A stretch of 64,000 bases of DNA, taken from NCBI GenBank assembly GCA_016707115.1, contig JADJIH010000020.1:50623-114622 (forward strand), given 5' to 3'. Position numbers and translations under genes: made by a program. Of this stretch, positions 26,992-34,637 are shown piece by piece (the stretch's first letter is position 1; each line of letters opens with the position of its first letter). The notes below the pieces were generated by a model. That model was not told the origin of the DNA and did not search any database. It was given only the letters and a program-made list of their open reading frames with translations. This stretch comes from Ignavibacteriales bacterium (lineage in GTDB: Bacteria > Bacteroidota > Ignavibacteria > Ignavibacteriales > Ignavibacteriaceae).

Positions 26992-28037
26992 AAGTTGCAG
27001 TTTTACTTTCCGGTGGAGTTGATAGTTCTGTTGCGCTTCGATTGCTTAAAGATGAAGGATTCGATGTTACAGCTTTTTATTTAAAAATATGGCTGCAAGA
27101 TGAATTCTCATTTCTTGGTGATTGCCCATGGGAAGAAGATCTTGAGTTTGCCCGAGCTGTCTGTAAGCAAGCTGATGTTCCATTAGAAATTATCAATATG
27201 CAGAATGAGTACTGGGATTCTGTTGTGTCTTACACAATTTCTGAAATTAAGGAAGGCAGAACGCCAAATCCTGATATGTTCTGTAACCGATTAATAAAGT
27301 TCGGACAGTTTATAAACAAGATCGATGATTCATTTGATAAAGTTGCATCCGGTCATTATGCTAAAATTGAAAACATTAACAAAAAGTTTATTCTAAAAAC
27401 ATCTCCCGATCCAATAAAGGACCAGACATACTTTCTTGCATATCTTACACAGCATCAATTAAGCCGGGCTCTTTTTCCAATCGGAACTTATAAGAAAAAA
27501 CAGATAAGGGAACTTGCACATAATTACAATTTGCCAAATATGGTTAGAAAGGATAGTCAGGGAATCTGCTTTCTTGGTAAGATCAAGTTTTCTGATTTTA
27601 TAAAACATCATCTTGGAGAATTAGAAGGTGAAATCATTGATATCGATACGAACAAAGTTATGGGCAAGCATAAAGGATTTTATTTCTATACAATCGGTCA
27701 GCGATCGGGCCTGAGATTGGGTGGTGGTCCGTGGTATGTTATAAGTAAAGATGTTGAAAAAAATATTGTGTATATCTCTAAAGAAAACATTACAAATCGT
27801 GCAAGAAAAGAATTTACCGTTGGCAAGTTTAACTGGATAGCTGAAGAAAAACCGCAGGATGGAAATTATCTTGTAAAGATTCGCCACGGGGAACATTTTT
27901 ATAATTGTTCGTTAACTTTTAATGAAGACTCTGCAACGGTTATCTCTGAAAAAGAAGACAGGGGAATTGCTCCGGGCCAATTTGCAGTTTTTTATAAAGA
28001 TGATGTTTGTCTTGGTGGAAGCGTTATTATAGAGTAA
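26988..28037 (+). CDS. mnmA: tRNA-specific 2-thiouridylase
   Basis: MnmA puts sulfur on U34 of tRNAs for Lys, Glu and Gln, using ATP and a sulfur relay. The 349-residue length is normal. The PP-loop is LLSGGVDSSVAL at 6-17. Catalytic Cys99 is in NPDMFCNRLIKFG and Cys194 in DSQGICFLGK, the pair that forms the persulfide and disulfide in the reaction. GHYAKI (about 122) and DQTYFLAYL (about 146) are the tRNA- and substrate-binding motifs, and AVFYKDDVCLGGSVI closes the beta-barrel domain. One oddity is the segment FSFLGDCPWEEDLEFA, which replaces the more usual CC..ED insertion. The gene is coupled to the upstream membrane-protein gene by a four-base overlap. Confidence 0.95.
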   Translation: MKVAVLLSGGVDSSVALRLLKDEGFDVTAFYLKIWLQDEFSFLGDCPWEEDLEFARAVCKQADVPLEIINMQNEYWDSVVSYTISEIKEGRTPNPDMFCNRLIKFGQFINKIDDSFDKVASGHYAKIENINKKFILKTSPDPIKDQTYFLAYLTQHQLSRALFPIGTYKKKQIRELAHNYNLPNMVRKDSQGICFLGKIKFSDFIKHHLGELEGEIIDIDTNKVMGKHKGFYFYTIGQRSGLRLGGGPWYVISKDVEKNIVYISKENITNRARKEFTVGKFNWIAEEKPQDGNYLVKIRHGEHFYNCSLTFNEDSATVISEKEDRGIAPGQFAVFYKDDVCLGGSVIIE

Positions 28038-28058
28038 AAAGGGTAGATCGTTTTTTAT

Positions 28059-28277
28059 TTAAGCTGTTGTTGATTGAGAAAAAAGGTTTTGTTTAAGATT
28101 AGCAGTATCTAAATATTTTTCTTTTGTTATTTTTATCAGATTTTTACAATCCATACATATATACGCATATCTAACGCCTATAACGGAATCCAGTTTTGCA
28201 ACCCATAATTCTGAAATAGTTTTATTACAGGCTGGGCATATGGCTTTTATTTCTATTTGTTCAATTTCTTTGGTCAT
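28059..28277 (-). CDS. Small zinc-ribbon-like protein, function unknown
   Basis: This 72-residue protein has two Cys pairs: CPAC (about 15-18) and CMDC (about 41-44), spaced like a zinc ribbon. The ATG at 28277 (MTKEIEQIEIKAI) is preferred over an adjacent TTG. No further domain is seen. It lies downstream of the trypsin-like lipoprotein gene in the same direction and convergent with mnmA. Confidence 0.6.
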   Translation of the reverse strand: MTKEIEQIEIKAICPACNKTISELWVAKLDSVIGVRYAYICMDCKNLIKITKEKYLDTANLKQNLFSQSTTA

Positions 28278-28340
28278 CAATGCGCTCGGTACTTATTAAG
28301 ACGCTTTAAAGGATTAAAAAGTTACTACATAATAGGATTT

Positions 28341-29384
28341 TTATTGCTCAAAAATATAGAAACCTTTTTGGTTAATATATGATTTATTTTTAAGAAGGAA
28401 AGCCATAATATTTTCAACAGGAATAATTTTAGCTATTCCGTACCGAATTGCTGTGTGCTTTCTTACATACAAATTTCCATCATATGGAACTACTGGATTA
28501 TATGTTGATTTTGTTTTAAGATTCTCTGGATAAATTAGGCTTTCTTCTTCTTCCGGAACCCACTGCACCATTCCTATTAACTCAAAATTTGGTACTCCAT
28601 CACGAATTGCAAGCACAAGCCCGCCGCTAAATCCAGGATTGATTACTGCGTCCACAAGAAAAGAACCTGCATCATCTCTACGCGGACTGCTGACAATAGC
28701 TTTTGTAATGATTTTGAAATTAATTGGATATCCAACAAGATAAACAAAAGTACCCCATTCAACTTCTTTAGCTTTTCCAAGAGGATAGTTGAATGACGGG
28801 AAGAAAATTCCTTTTTGAGCTCCGTATTTTCTGCCTATCAATGCAATATCTGCATTATTATCTATTGCCAGAACTTCAACCTGACTGCCCTCTGGAAATC
28901 CTGCGACATATATTACTTGTTTTTCTTTTATAGAAACCGATTCAATGTAATTAGTTGCAAAACCTAAATCATCATATTTGTATGCAATGATTGTATCCGG
29001 AAAAGTAATTGTGTGCGCGCAGGTTAATAAAGCAACATTTCCGTTTTCAGAATAAACAGTTACAGCAGTTCCTGAGGATGAGTTATCAGCAAGAGCAACT
29101 TTGGAAGCGATATCACTCACTCTTTTATTTTTAATATCGCTAAGGGTAAAATTTCCTTTTTCATCAAACACGTAAATTTTATAAAATGCTGTTGTGTTAA
29201 CCCTTTGTATTGTTTCACTTATTTTATTTAATTCATCAGAAGTAGATTTGTATGGAAATTCGCTATCATATTTTCCATCTTGTAAGGTTGGATAAACTTT
29301 TTCATAAGTAGTAAATGAACAGCTGTTAAAAATAAAAATGGATATCAGTAAACAGATAATTGAAATTAAATTTCTTTTTTCCAT
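28341..29384 (-). CDS. Trypsin-like serine protease lipoprotein
   Basis: This 347-residue lipoprotein has signal MEKRNLISIICLLISIFIF followed by NSC (Cys22). A chymotrypsin-fold protease domain follows with a visible triad: His in LLTCAHTITFP (about 118), Asp in DNNADIALIGRK (about 175) and Ser in VINPGFSGGLVLAI (about 254). The PGFSGG motif is typical of DegP/trypsin-2-type domains, but there is no PDZ domain. A periplasmic or outer-membrane protease anchored by lipid is the likely reading; the substrate is unknown. It lies 38 bases after the MFS transporter gene and may be in one operon with it and the histidine kinase further upstream. Confidence 0.85.
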   Translation of the reverse strand: MEKRNLISIICLLISIFIFNSCSFTTYEKVYPTLQDGKYDSEFPYKSTSDELNKISETIQRVNTTAFYKIYVFDEKGNFTLSDIKNKRVSDIASKVALADNSSSGTAVTVYSENGNVALLTCAHTITFPDTIIAYKYDDLGFATNYIESVSIKEKQVIYVAGFPEGSQVEVLAIDNNADIALIGRKYGAQKGIFFPSFNYPLGKAKEVEWGTFVYLVGYPINFKIITKAIVSSPRRDDAGSFLVDAVINPGFSGGLVLAIRDGVPNFELIGMVQWVPEEEESLIYPENLKTKSTYNPVVPYDGNLYVRKHTAIRYGIAKIIPVENIMAFLLKNKSYINQKGFYIFEQ

Positions 29385-29422
29385 TAGTGATATCCTCTAA
29401 ATATTTTATGTTAAAAATTTAT

Positions 29423-30850
29423 TTATTCAACGTGTTTAGTTTTAAAACCCTTCTGCATCCACCCGCGAGCAAAAAACAATCCAATACTGCTAACCATTGC
29501 AATACAACCATAAATAAGCCACATCGTTTCAGTGTTCATTTGTGCTGGCGGAACACCTTCAGGTGCATAGTGCATCAGAAACCATCCTGAATATAAACTT
29601 GTTACTACTTTAGTTAAAAACCATGGAAATTGCCCAATTCCCATATAGATTCCAGTCATTCCTTTTGGTGCAATTTCTGCAACCCATTGTAAAAATCTTG
29701 GCTGCCACATTGCTTCGCCAATTGTCATCAATGTTAAGTATGCAAAAACAGTGTAGATGCTTGGACCAAGAGCGAGGATAAATGTTGGAAATGCCATAAC
29801 GAATGTTCCATAAATCATCATCTTATAAGTATCCCGCTTTACAGTTAAGGCTGCAACCATTGGTGTGAGAATAAATATTAATAAAGGATTAAAGTTTGTG
29901 AAAAACTCAAAGTTGTCTGAGACTACGCCTGTAAAGGCTCTTTTATAATAAACAGGAAGTGTTAACCAATTGTGTGCAAAAAGCGTTTGAACAGGAATTA
30001 GAATGAAGATGAAAAACATAAATCTTAAATCCCGAATTGGAAAATTTCTAAGATAGAACATTATTTTTTCTTTAGCTGACTTTTCGTCTTCAGCTTTTTT
30101 ATCAGCCTCAATCTGCTCTTTAGTTTCGGTGCTAACCTCTTCAACTGTTTTTTGAATTGTTTTTTTAGAAAGTATGATAGCAACTACAGCGATTCCCAGA
30201 ACGGTTAATCCAACATATACCCACATTACGGCTAACATACCTTCCTGATCACTTGCATAAGCTTGTCTTATCGGTGGTGCAATTATTCCGGGTAGAAATC
30301 CTCCAAGATTCATAATTGCATATAACATTGCATAACCCATAGCAGATGTTTTTTCAGTTGTAAATTGTTTAACAGCGGCATAACAAGCAGGTTGATAAAT
30401 TCCATAGCCCAAAATTATGCCCATCAATCCAAGCATTGCAATAAGATGTGCAGAAGACCATAAACCTGTGTTTGAAGTAATTGTAGGACCAAGTGTTAAA
30501 AATATTCTTCCGATCAGCATAAAGATTAAAGCGTAGATAAGTGATTTTCTTACTCCAATCCAATCTACGGTTGCTCCAAGAAAAAGCATTGCAAGTGTTA
30601 TACCCGCAGTTTGAAATCCCACCATTTGTCCGGCACTAATATCATCTAGCTTCACAATATCCGTAAAATAAAGAACCAGGTAGCCAACGATGCCGAAGTA
30701 AGTAATTCCTTCAAGCAGGTAAGAAAGATTAATACCCCACAAAGCACGTGAAGAATGAAATAAATCTATAAATGGCTGTGTTAATTCCTTTGTGATACTT
30801 TTAAATGTGTTTTGTTCGGAATTTGATTCAGGCGCTGATTTTTCAGACAT
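29423..30850 (-). CDS. MFS transporter (POT/PTR-like)
   Basis: This 475-residue membrane protein has about twelve helices. The first, WGINLSYLLEGITYFGIVGY, resembles the ExxER-region helix of proton-dependent peptide transporters. The A-like motif between helices 2 and 3 is GATVDWIGVRKSL. A charged central loop (about 225-255, SKKTIQKTVEEVSTETKEQI) splits the two halves. The substrate cannot be told from sequence; peptides are one possibility. It lies between a histidine kinase gene (31 bases upstream) and the protease lipoprotein gene (38 bases downstream), so uptake of peptides made by that protease is a tempting but unproven link. Confidence 0.82.
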   Translation of the reverse strand: MSEKSAPESNSEQNTFKSITKELTQPFIDLFHSSRALWGINLSYLLEGITYFGIVGYLVLYFTDIVKLDDISAGQMVGFQTAGITLAMLFLGATVDWIGVRKSLIYALIFMLIGRIFLTLGPTITSNTGLWSSAHLIAMLGLMGIILGYGIYQPACYAAVKQFTTEKTSAMGYAMLYAIMNLGGFLPGIIAPPIRQAYASDQEGMLAVMWVYVGLTVLGIAVVAIILSKKTIQKTVEEVSTETKEQIEADKKAEDEKSAKEKIMFYLRNFPIRDLRFMFFIFILIPVQTLFAHNWLTLPVYYKRAFTGVVSDNFEFFTNFNPLLIFILTPMVAALTVKRDTYKMMIYGTFVMAFPTFILALGPSIYTVFAYLTLMTIGEAMWQPRFLQWVAEIAPKGMTGIYMGIGQFPWFLTKVVTSLYSGWFLMHYAPEGVPPAQMNTETMWLIYGCIAMVSSIGLFFARGWMQKGFKTKHVE

Positions 30851-30881
30851 AATTTTTCCTGCAAATGAAGTGGATTGATAA

Positions 30882-32363
30882 TTATTTTAGATAAGGTAAA
30901 GAAATTGTAAAAGTTGAGCCCTTATCTTTTTCGCTTTTTACTTTTATAGTGCCGTTGTTTTTTTCTACTAATTCCTTACATAACAATAAACCAAAGCCGG
31001 TGCCTTTTTCATTCTTGGTGCCTTCTGTGGTAAACTGCTTTTCAATTTTAAATAATCTTTCCTGATCTTCTGAGGAAATACCAACACCGCTATCAGTAAC
31101 AAAAATCTCAGCACCGTTTTCATTTTTAACACATCCGACGGTTATTGTTCCGCCATCTCGGGTAAACTTAATTGCATTAGAGATGAGGTTTCTTATTGCA
31201 GCTTCAATCATGTTCTGATCCGCTAAAATATTTACTTCACAATCTTGCCCTTTAATCAGTTTAAGATTTTTAGCGTCAAGTGAATCGGAATAGATACTTA
31301 CTACATGATTTAATAAACCGCCTAGTGAAAATTCTGATTTTTCAAATGAAAAATTACCAGTCTGTAATCTGGACCATTCTAAAAGATTAGTAAGCAAATT
31401 AAAAAGGTTAGTTGCTGTGCGATGTAATGATTTAGCAGACTCTTTAATTTCATCTTCAGTTAAGTCTTCAATATTATTTGCAAGTAATTCAGAAAATCCC
31501 AGCAAAGAGTTAAAGGGGTTTCTTAAATCGTGAGAAATAATAGAGAAGAATTTATCTTTTGAGGAATTACTTTTTTGAAGATCTTCAGAATATTTTTTTA
31601 ATTTTTCTTCAGCTAATTTTCGTTCAGTTATATCTGTAAGTGTTCCAACAATTTTAGATTTGCCACGTGCATCTGTAACCAATGAACCGCTAGAAATAGC
31701 CCAGGCAAGTTTCCCATCTTTTTTTATTACTCTGTGCTCAAGTGAGTAAGATCTAATTTTACCTTGTAATAAGCTTGATAACAATTCCTTCTTTTTATTG
31801 AAATCTTCAATAGGTAAAAGAGCTCCCCATCCATTATCTTTTACTTCTTGAGTAGTATAACCAAAAACCTCAGCTAAAGTTTCTTCACTATCAATTTCAA
31901 ATGTAGCAGGATCAATCTCATAAACACCTGCTTTTGCAGCTTTGATAACCATCTCATACTTTTTATGTGCTTCAACAATTTCCTGCTGAAGTTTATGATT
32001 GGTTAATCCGATTTCTATTGTTCGAACAAGATTATCAATCTCTATAGGCATAGAAAAGTAAGCAATGGGATTTGTTATTTTGGCTTTATTATAAGCTTCT
32101 TTGTTATCACTGGATGAAAGGTAGATAACCGGAACATTTGTCTTCTTTCTAAGTTCCGTTATTGCTTTGATGCCTGCGAACTCGTAATCAAGGCTTGCAC
32201 TTATAACTATAAGATCAGGATTAGATTCTGAGGCTAGTGAAGTAACAGAACTAAAAACAGGATTGGACACAACAACAGAAAATCCTGAATTAACAAGTAT
32301 CTCTCCAAGATTTTTTGTAACACTATGTTCTTGTACGCAGAGCAGAATTTTTTCTTGGTTCAT
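30882..32363 (-). CDS. PAS-domain histidine kinase with degenerate N-terminal receiver
   Basis: This 493-residue cytoplasmic kinase has an N-terminal receiver-like domain (1-120) that lacks the phosphorylation chemistry. The acidic pair is QE (11-12), the phospho-acceptor position is Ser55 in PDLIVISASLD, and the conserved Lys is Met105 in YFSMPIEID. A PAS domain follows (about 130-250, with TLAEVFGYTTQEVKDNGW and the PAC segment SLVTDARGKSKIVGTLTDIT). HisKA has the phospho-acceptor in FFSIISHDLRNPFN and the ATPase domain has NLISNAIKF, DSGVGI and GTGFGLLLCKE. It has no membrane segment. The kinase core looks active; the receiver is probably a docking or sensing module. No partner regulator is adjacent. 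Confidence 0.88.
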   Translation of the reverse strand: MNQEKILLCVQEHSVTKNLGEILVNSGFSVVVSNPVFSSVTSLASESNPDLIVISASLDYEFAGIKAITELRKKTNVPVIYLSSSDNKEAYNKAKITNPIAYFSMPIEIDNLVRTIEIGLTNHKLQQEIVEAHKKYEMVIKAAKAGVYEIDPATFEIDSEETLAEVFGYTTQEVKDNGWGALLPIEDFNKKKELLSSLLQGKIRSYSLEHRVIKKDGKLAWAISSGSLVTDARGKSKIVGTLTDITERKLAEEKLKKYSEDLQKSNSSKDKFFSIISHDLRNPFNSLLGFSELLANNIEDLTEDEIKESAKSLHRTATNLFNLLTNLLEWSRLQTGNFSFEKSEFSLGGLLNHVVSIYSDSLDAKNLKLIKGQDCEVNILADQNMIEAAIRNLISNAIKFTRDGGTITVGCVKNENGAEIFVTDSGVGISSEDQERLFKIEKQFTTEGTKNEKGTGFGLLLCKELVEKNNGTIKVKSEKDKGSTFTISLPYLK

Positions 32364-32475
32364 ACAAACTCATAATTATTATGGATACTGGTGGATGTAG
32401 CTGCAAACAATAAAAGTACAAATCAAACTACACGGTAAAGTTATAAAGGATATACTATTAAAACATAAAATATTA

Positions 32476-33384
32476 TTAAATCATTTTTCTTTGTTTTAAA
32501 CCCTGTAAGCCTTGTAAACCGCCGGTATGTATAGCAACAATAGTGCTTTCAGGCGGAAAAAAGTTACTTCTTATCAAATCATAAAGGCCAAAAAACATTT
32601 TGCCCGTATAAATTGGTTCTATCTGGATGTTGTGCTGCTCGTAAAATCCTGCACAAAAATTATTCAGTTCAGCATTAGTTTTAGCATATCCGCCAAAGTG
32701 ATAATCCAGATTTATTTGAAAGTTGTTAAGATTTTCTTTGTGATAATAAGAAAGCAGTGTGCGGATATTTTGATAAAGGAATGAACCGCCCCTAAGGACA
32801 GAAAATCCCAAGGCAAAGTGTTTTGAATCCAATCCTAAAATTAAACCAGCAAGAGTACCGCCTGTACCGCAAGCAGAACAGACAAAGTTAAAATCGGTTG
32901 TAATGCCTGAAATAATTTCTGCACATCCTTTTATTGCCAGATGATTTGAGCCGCCTTCAGGAATTAAATAAAAATCACCAAATTTTTCTTTTAGTGTTTG
33001 AATTAAACCTTCATCATACTTGCTTCTATAAGATTTTCTATCGATGTACTCGATTATCATTCCGTTTTCTTGTGCAGAACTTAATGTGGGATTTAGAGGC
33101 AAATGTTCTTCACCGCGAATAACCCCGATTGTTTTTAACCCATACTTTTTGCCAGCAGCAGCGGTTGCATGAATATGATTTGAATAAGCTCCGCCAAAAG
33201 TAAGAAGAGCATTAAGGCCAAGTTTTTCAGCTTCAATAAGATTGTATTTTAGTTTGTAAAATTTATTGCCGGAAATAAATTCATCTGTAAGATCTTCCCG
33301 CTTGATAAAAAATTTAATCTGTTTCTGTTCGAATAACGGATTAAAGATTTCTGTAAGTGGGGTTATGGGGCTTTCAATTATCAT
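32476..33384 (-). CDS. PLP-dependent 1-aminocyclopropane-1-carboxylate deaminase/D-cysteine desulfhydrase family enzyme
   Basis: This 302-residue fold-type II PLP enzyme has KREDLTDEFISGNKFYKLKY (28-47), which holds the PLP lysine (Lys41 by the GNKxRKL pattern, or Lys44). FGGAYSNHIHATAAAG (about 63) is the substrate loop and SACGTGGTLAGLILG (about 168) the phosphate-binding loop. The C-terminus has VAIHTGGLQGLQG. Members deaminate ACC or release sulfide and ammonia from D-cysteine; sequence alone does not decide. The short length (most are 320-340) fits the Bacteroidota members. The ATG at 33384 is the only reasonable start, and no neighbour gives functional context. Confidence 0.87.
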   Translation of the reverse strand: MIIESPITPLTEIFNPLFEQKQIKFFIKREDLTDEFISGNKFYKLKYNLIEAEKLGLNALLTFGGAYSNHIHATAAAGKKYGLKTIGVIRGEEHLPLNPTLSSAQENGMIIEYIDRKSYRSKYDEGLIQTLKEKFGDFYLIPEGGSNHLAIKGCAEIISGITTDFNFVCSACGTGGTLAGLILGLDSKHFALGFSVLRGGSFLYQNIRTLLSYYHKENLNNFQINLDYHFGGYAKTNAELNNFCAGFYEQHNIQIEPIYTGKMFFGLYDLIRSNFFPPESTIVAIHTGGLQGLQGLKQRKMI

Positions 33385-33457
33385 AATGTTGCTTTTAAGT
33401 GCTAATCCAAAATTAGAGAAAGAACTGCTTAAAGTTTAAAAACTAAGTATCTTTAAA

Positions 33458-33491
33458 ACAAAAAACCCGTCCCGATAACATCGGGACGGGT
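33458..33491 (-). terminator. Strong rho-independent terminator for the 89-residue protein gene
   Basis: The arms ACCCGTCCCGA and TCGGGACGGGT (33465-33491) close a five-base loop, and on the minus strand a run of six to seven T follows. It sits 22 bases after the stop at 33514. Confidence 0.88.
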
Positions 33492-33513
33492 AAGGGCAAA
33501 CTCCTTAAAAGTT

Positions 33514-33783
33514 CTATGATCTACTTATCTGTTTTGGAGGGTTGTGCACTATCTTTCTAATTGTATCAAATTGGAGATAAGGATATTCTGCCCTTAGAGT
33601 GTCAATCGCATCGCCTGTTCTAACTTTTTGTGAGCGTAATGTTTTAAATCTTCTTCGAATAATATAATCTCTTACTGAGCGGTCATTAATTAAACCGCGG
33701 CTGTTAAGTAATTCCCAAATCTCATCGCTTATAAGATCAGCTAATGGATTAGAAATGGTTCTTGGATATATGATGTTTTCCAT
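33514..33783 (-). CDS. Small basic helical protein, function unknown
   Basis: I place the start at the ATG at 33783 (MENIIYPRTISNPLADLISD) because GAGGAGG lies five bases before it. Longer versions from the ATG at 33840 or a TTG at 33876 lack such a site. The 89-residue product is mostly helical and ends in a basic stretch: RSVRDYIIRRRFKTLRSQKV (about 41-60) and TIRKIVHNPPKQISRS. The RDYxIRRRF segment could bind nucleic acid, but I recognise no family. It has its own strong ribosome-binding site and terminator, so it is probably well expressed and monocistronic. Confidence 0.7.
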   Translation of the reverse strand: MENIIYPRTISNPLADLISDEIWELLNSRGLINDRSVRDYIIRRRFKTLRSQKVRTGDAIDTLRAEYPYLQFDTIRKIVHNPPKQISRS

Positions 33784-33998
33784 AACATCCTCCTCTATAT
33801 TGGTTAGTAAAGATTTTACTCGGTCACTTTTTTCTTTCATCGTCTCATTAATTCTTCTTAAAAAACTTAGAGTCAAATTCTGGGATAAAAGTGCAAAATT
33901 ATTGATGGGCGCGCAACAGCATATATATGCGGTTTTTTAGTTAAAGGGATAAAAGAATGTTTGATTATAACACAATTATGCAGTGTTGCTAATTATTG

Positions 33999-34637
33999 CT
34001 AAATAATTTTTTTTCTTATTGCTTTTGCAACTGCTTCGGATTGTGAGTGAACGTGGAGTTTTTTGTAGATATTTCTTATGTGATGGCGGACTGTATCAAC
34101 ACTTATAAATAATGTTTCTGCAATTTCCTGGTAGTTAGATCCATCTGATAAAAGATTTAGTACGCTTATTTCTCTATCACTTAGATCATAATTCTGAGTT
34201 TGATGTGTAATACTTTTGCCTTCTTTAAAAGCCGTTATTACCTGACGTGCAATTCTGGAACTCATAGGTGAACCGCCGTCATTAGCATCTTTTATTGCTT
34301 CAAGTAATCTTGCCGGCGGAGTTTTCTTTACCAGATAACCGCAAGCGCCGGCACAAAGTGCATCAAAAACAAATTCACTTTCTTCATAAACTGTTAACAT
34401 CAGAATGCTTAGATCCGGATTTTTTAACACAGCGGATTTTGCTCCTTCAATTCCATTCATACCAGGTAATCCAATATCCATAAGCACAACATTTATTGGC
34501 AGTGAACTGATTTTGGGTAAAAAAGATTCTACATCACCAAAAGCCCCAATGCATTTATAGCCGTCTGTTCCATTAATTAATTGGGCAAGACCTTCTCTAA
34601 TTGTATTGTTATCTTCAACTATAGCTACATTAATCAT
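33999..34637 (-). CDS. NarL/LuxR-family response regulator
   Basis: This 212-residue regulator has a receiver domain (1-120) with an acidic pair at Glu8-Asp9, phospho-acceptor Asp54 in VVLMDIGLPGMNG, Thr in MLTVYEES and Lys in YLVKKTPPARL. A LuxR-type helix-turn-helix follows (about 148-205, LSDREISVLNLLSDG and VDTVRHHIRNIYKKLHVHSQ). All key residues are present. Its start overlaps the end of the propeller histidine kinase gene by four bases, so the two form a coupled two-component pair. It should bind DNA when phosphorylated; targets are unknown. Confidence 0.93.
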   Translation of the reverse strand: MINVAIVEDNNTIREGLAQLINGTDGYKCIGAFGDVESFLPKISSLPINVVLMDIGLPGMNGIEGAKSAVLKNPDLSILMLTVYEESEFVFDALCAGACGYLVKKTPPARLLEAIKDANDGGSPMSSRIARQVITAFKEGKSITHQTQNYDLSDREISVLNLLSDGSNYQEIAETLFISVDTVRHHIRNIYKKLHVHSQSEAVAKAIRKKII

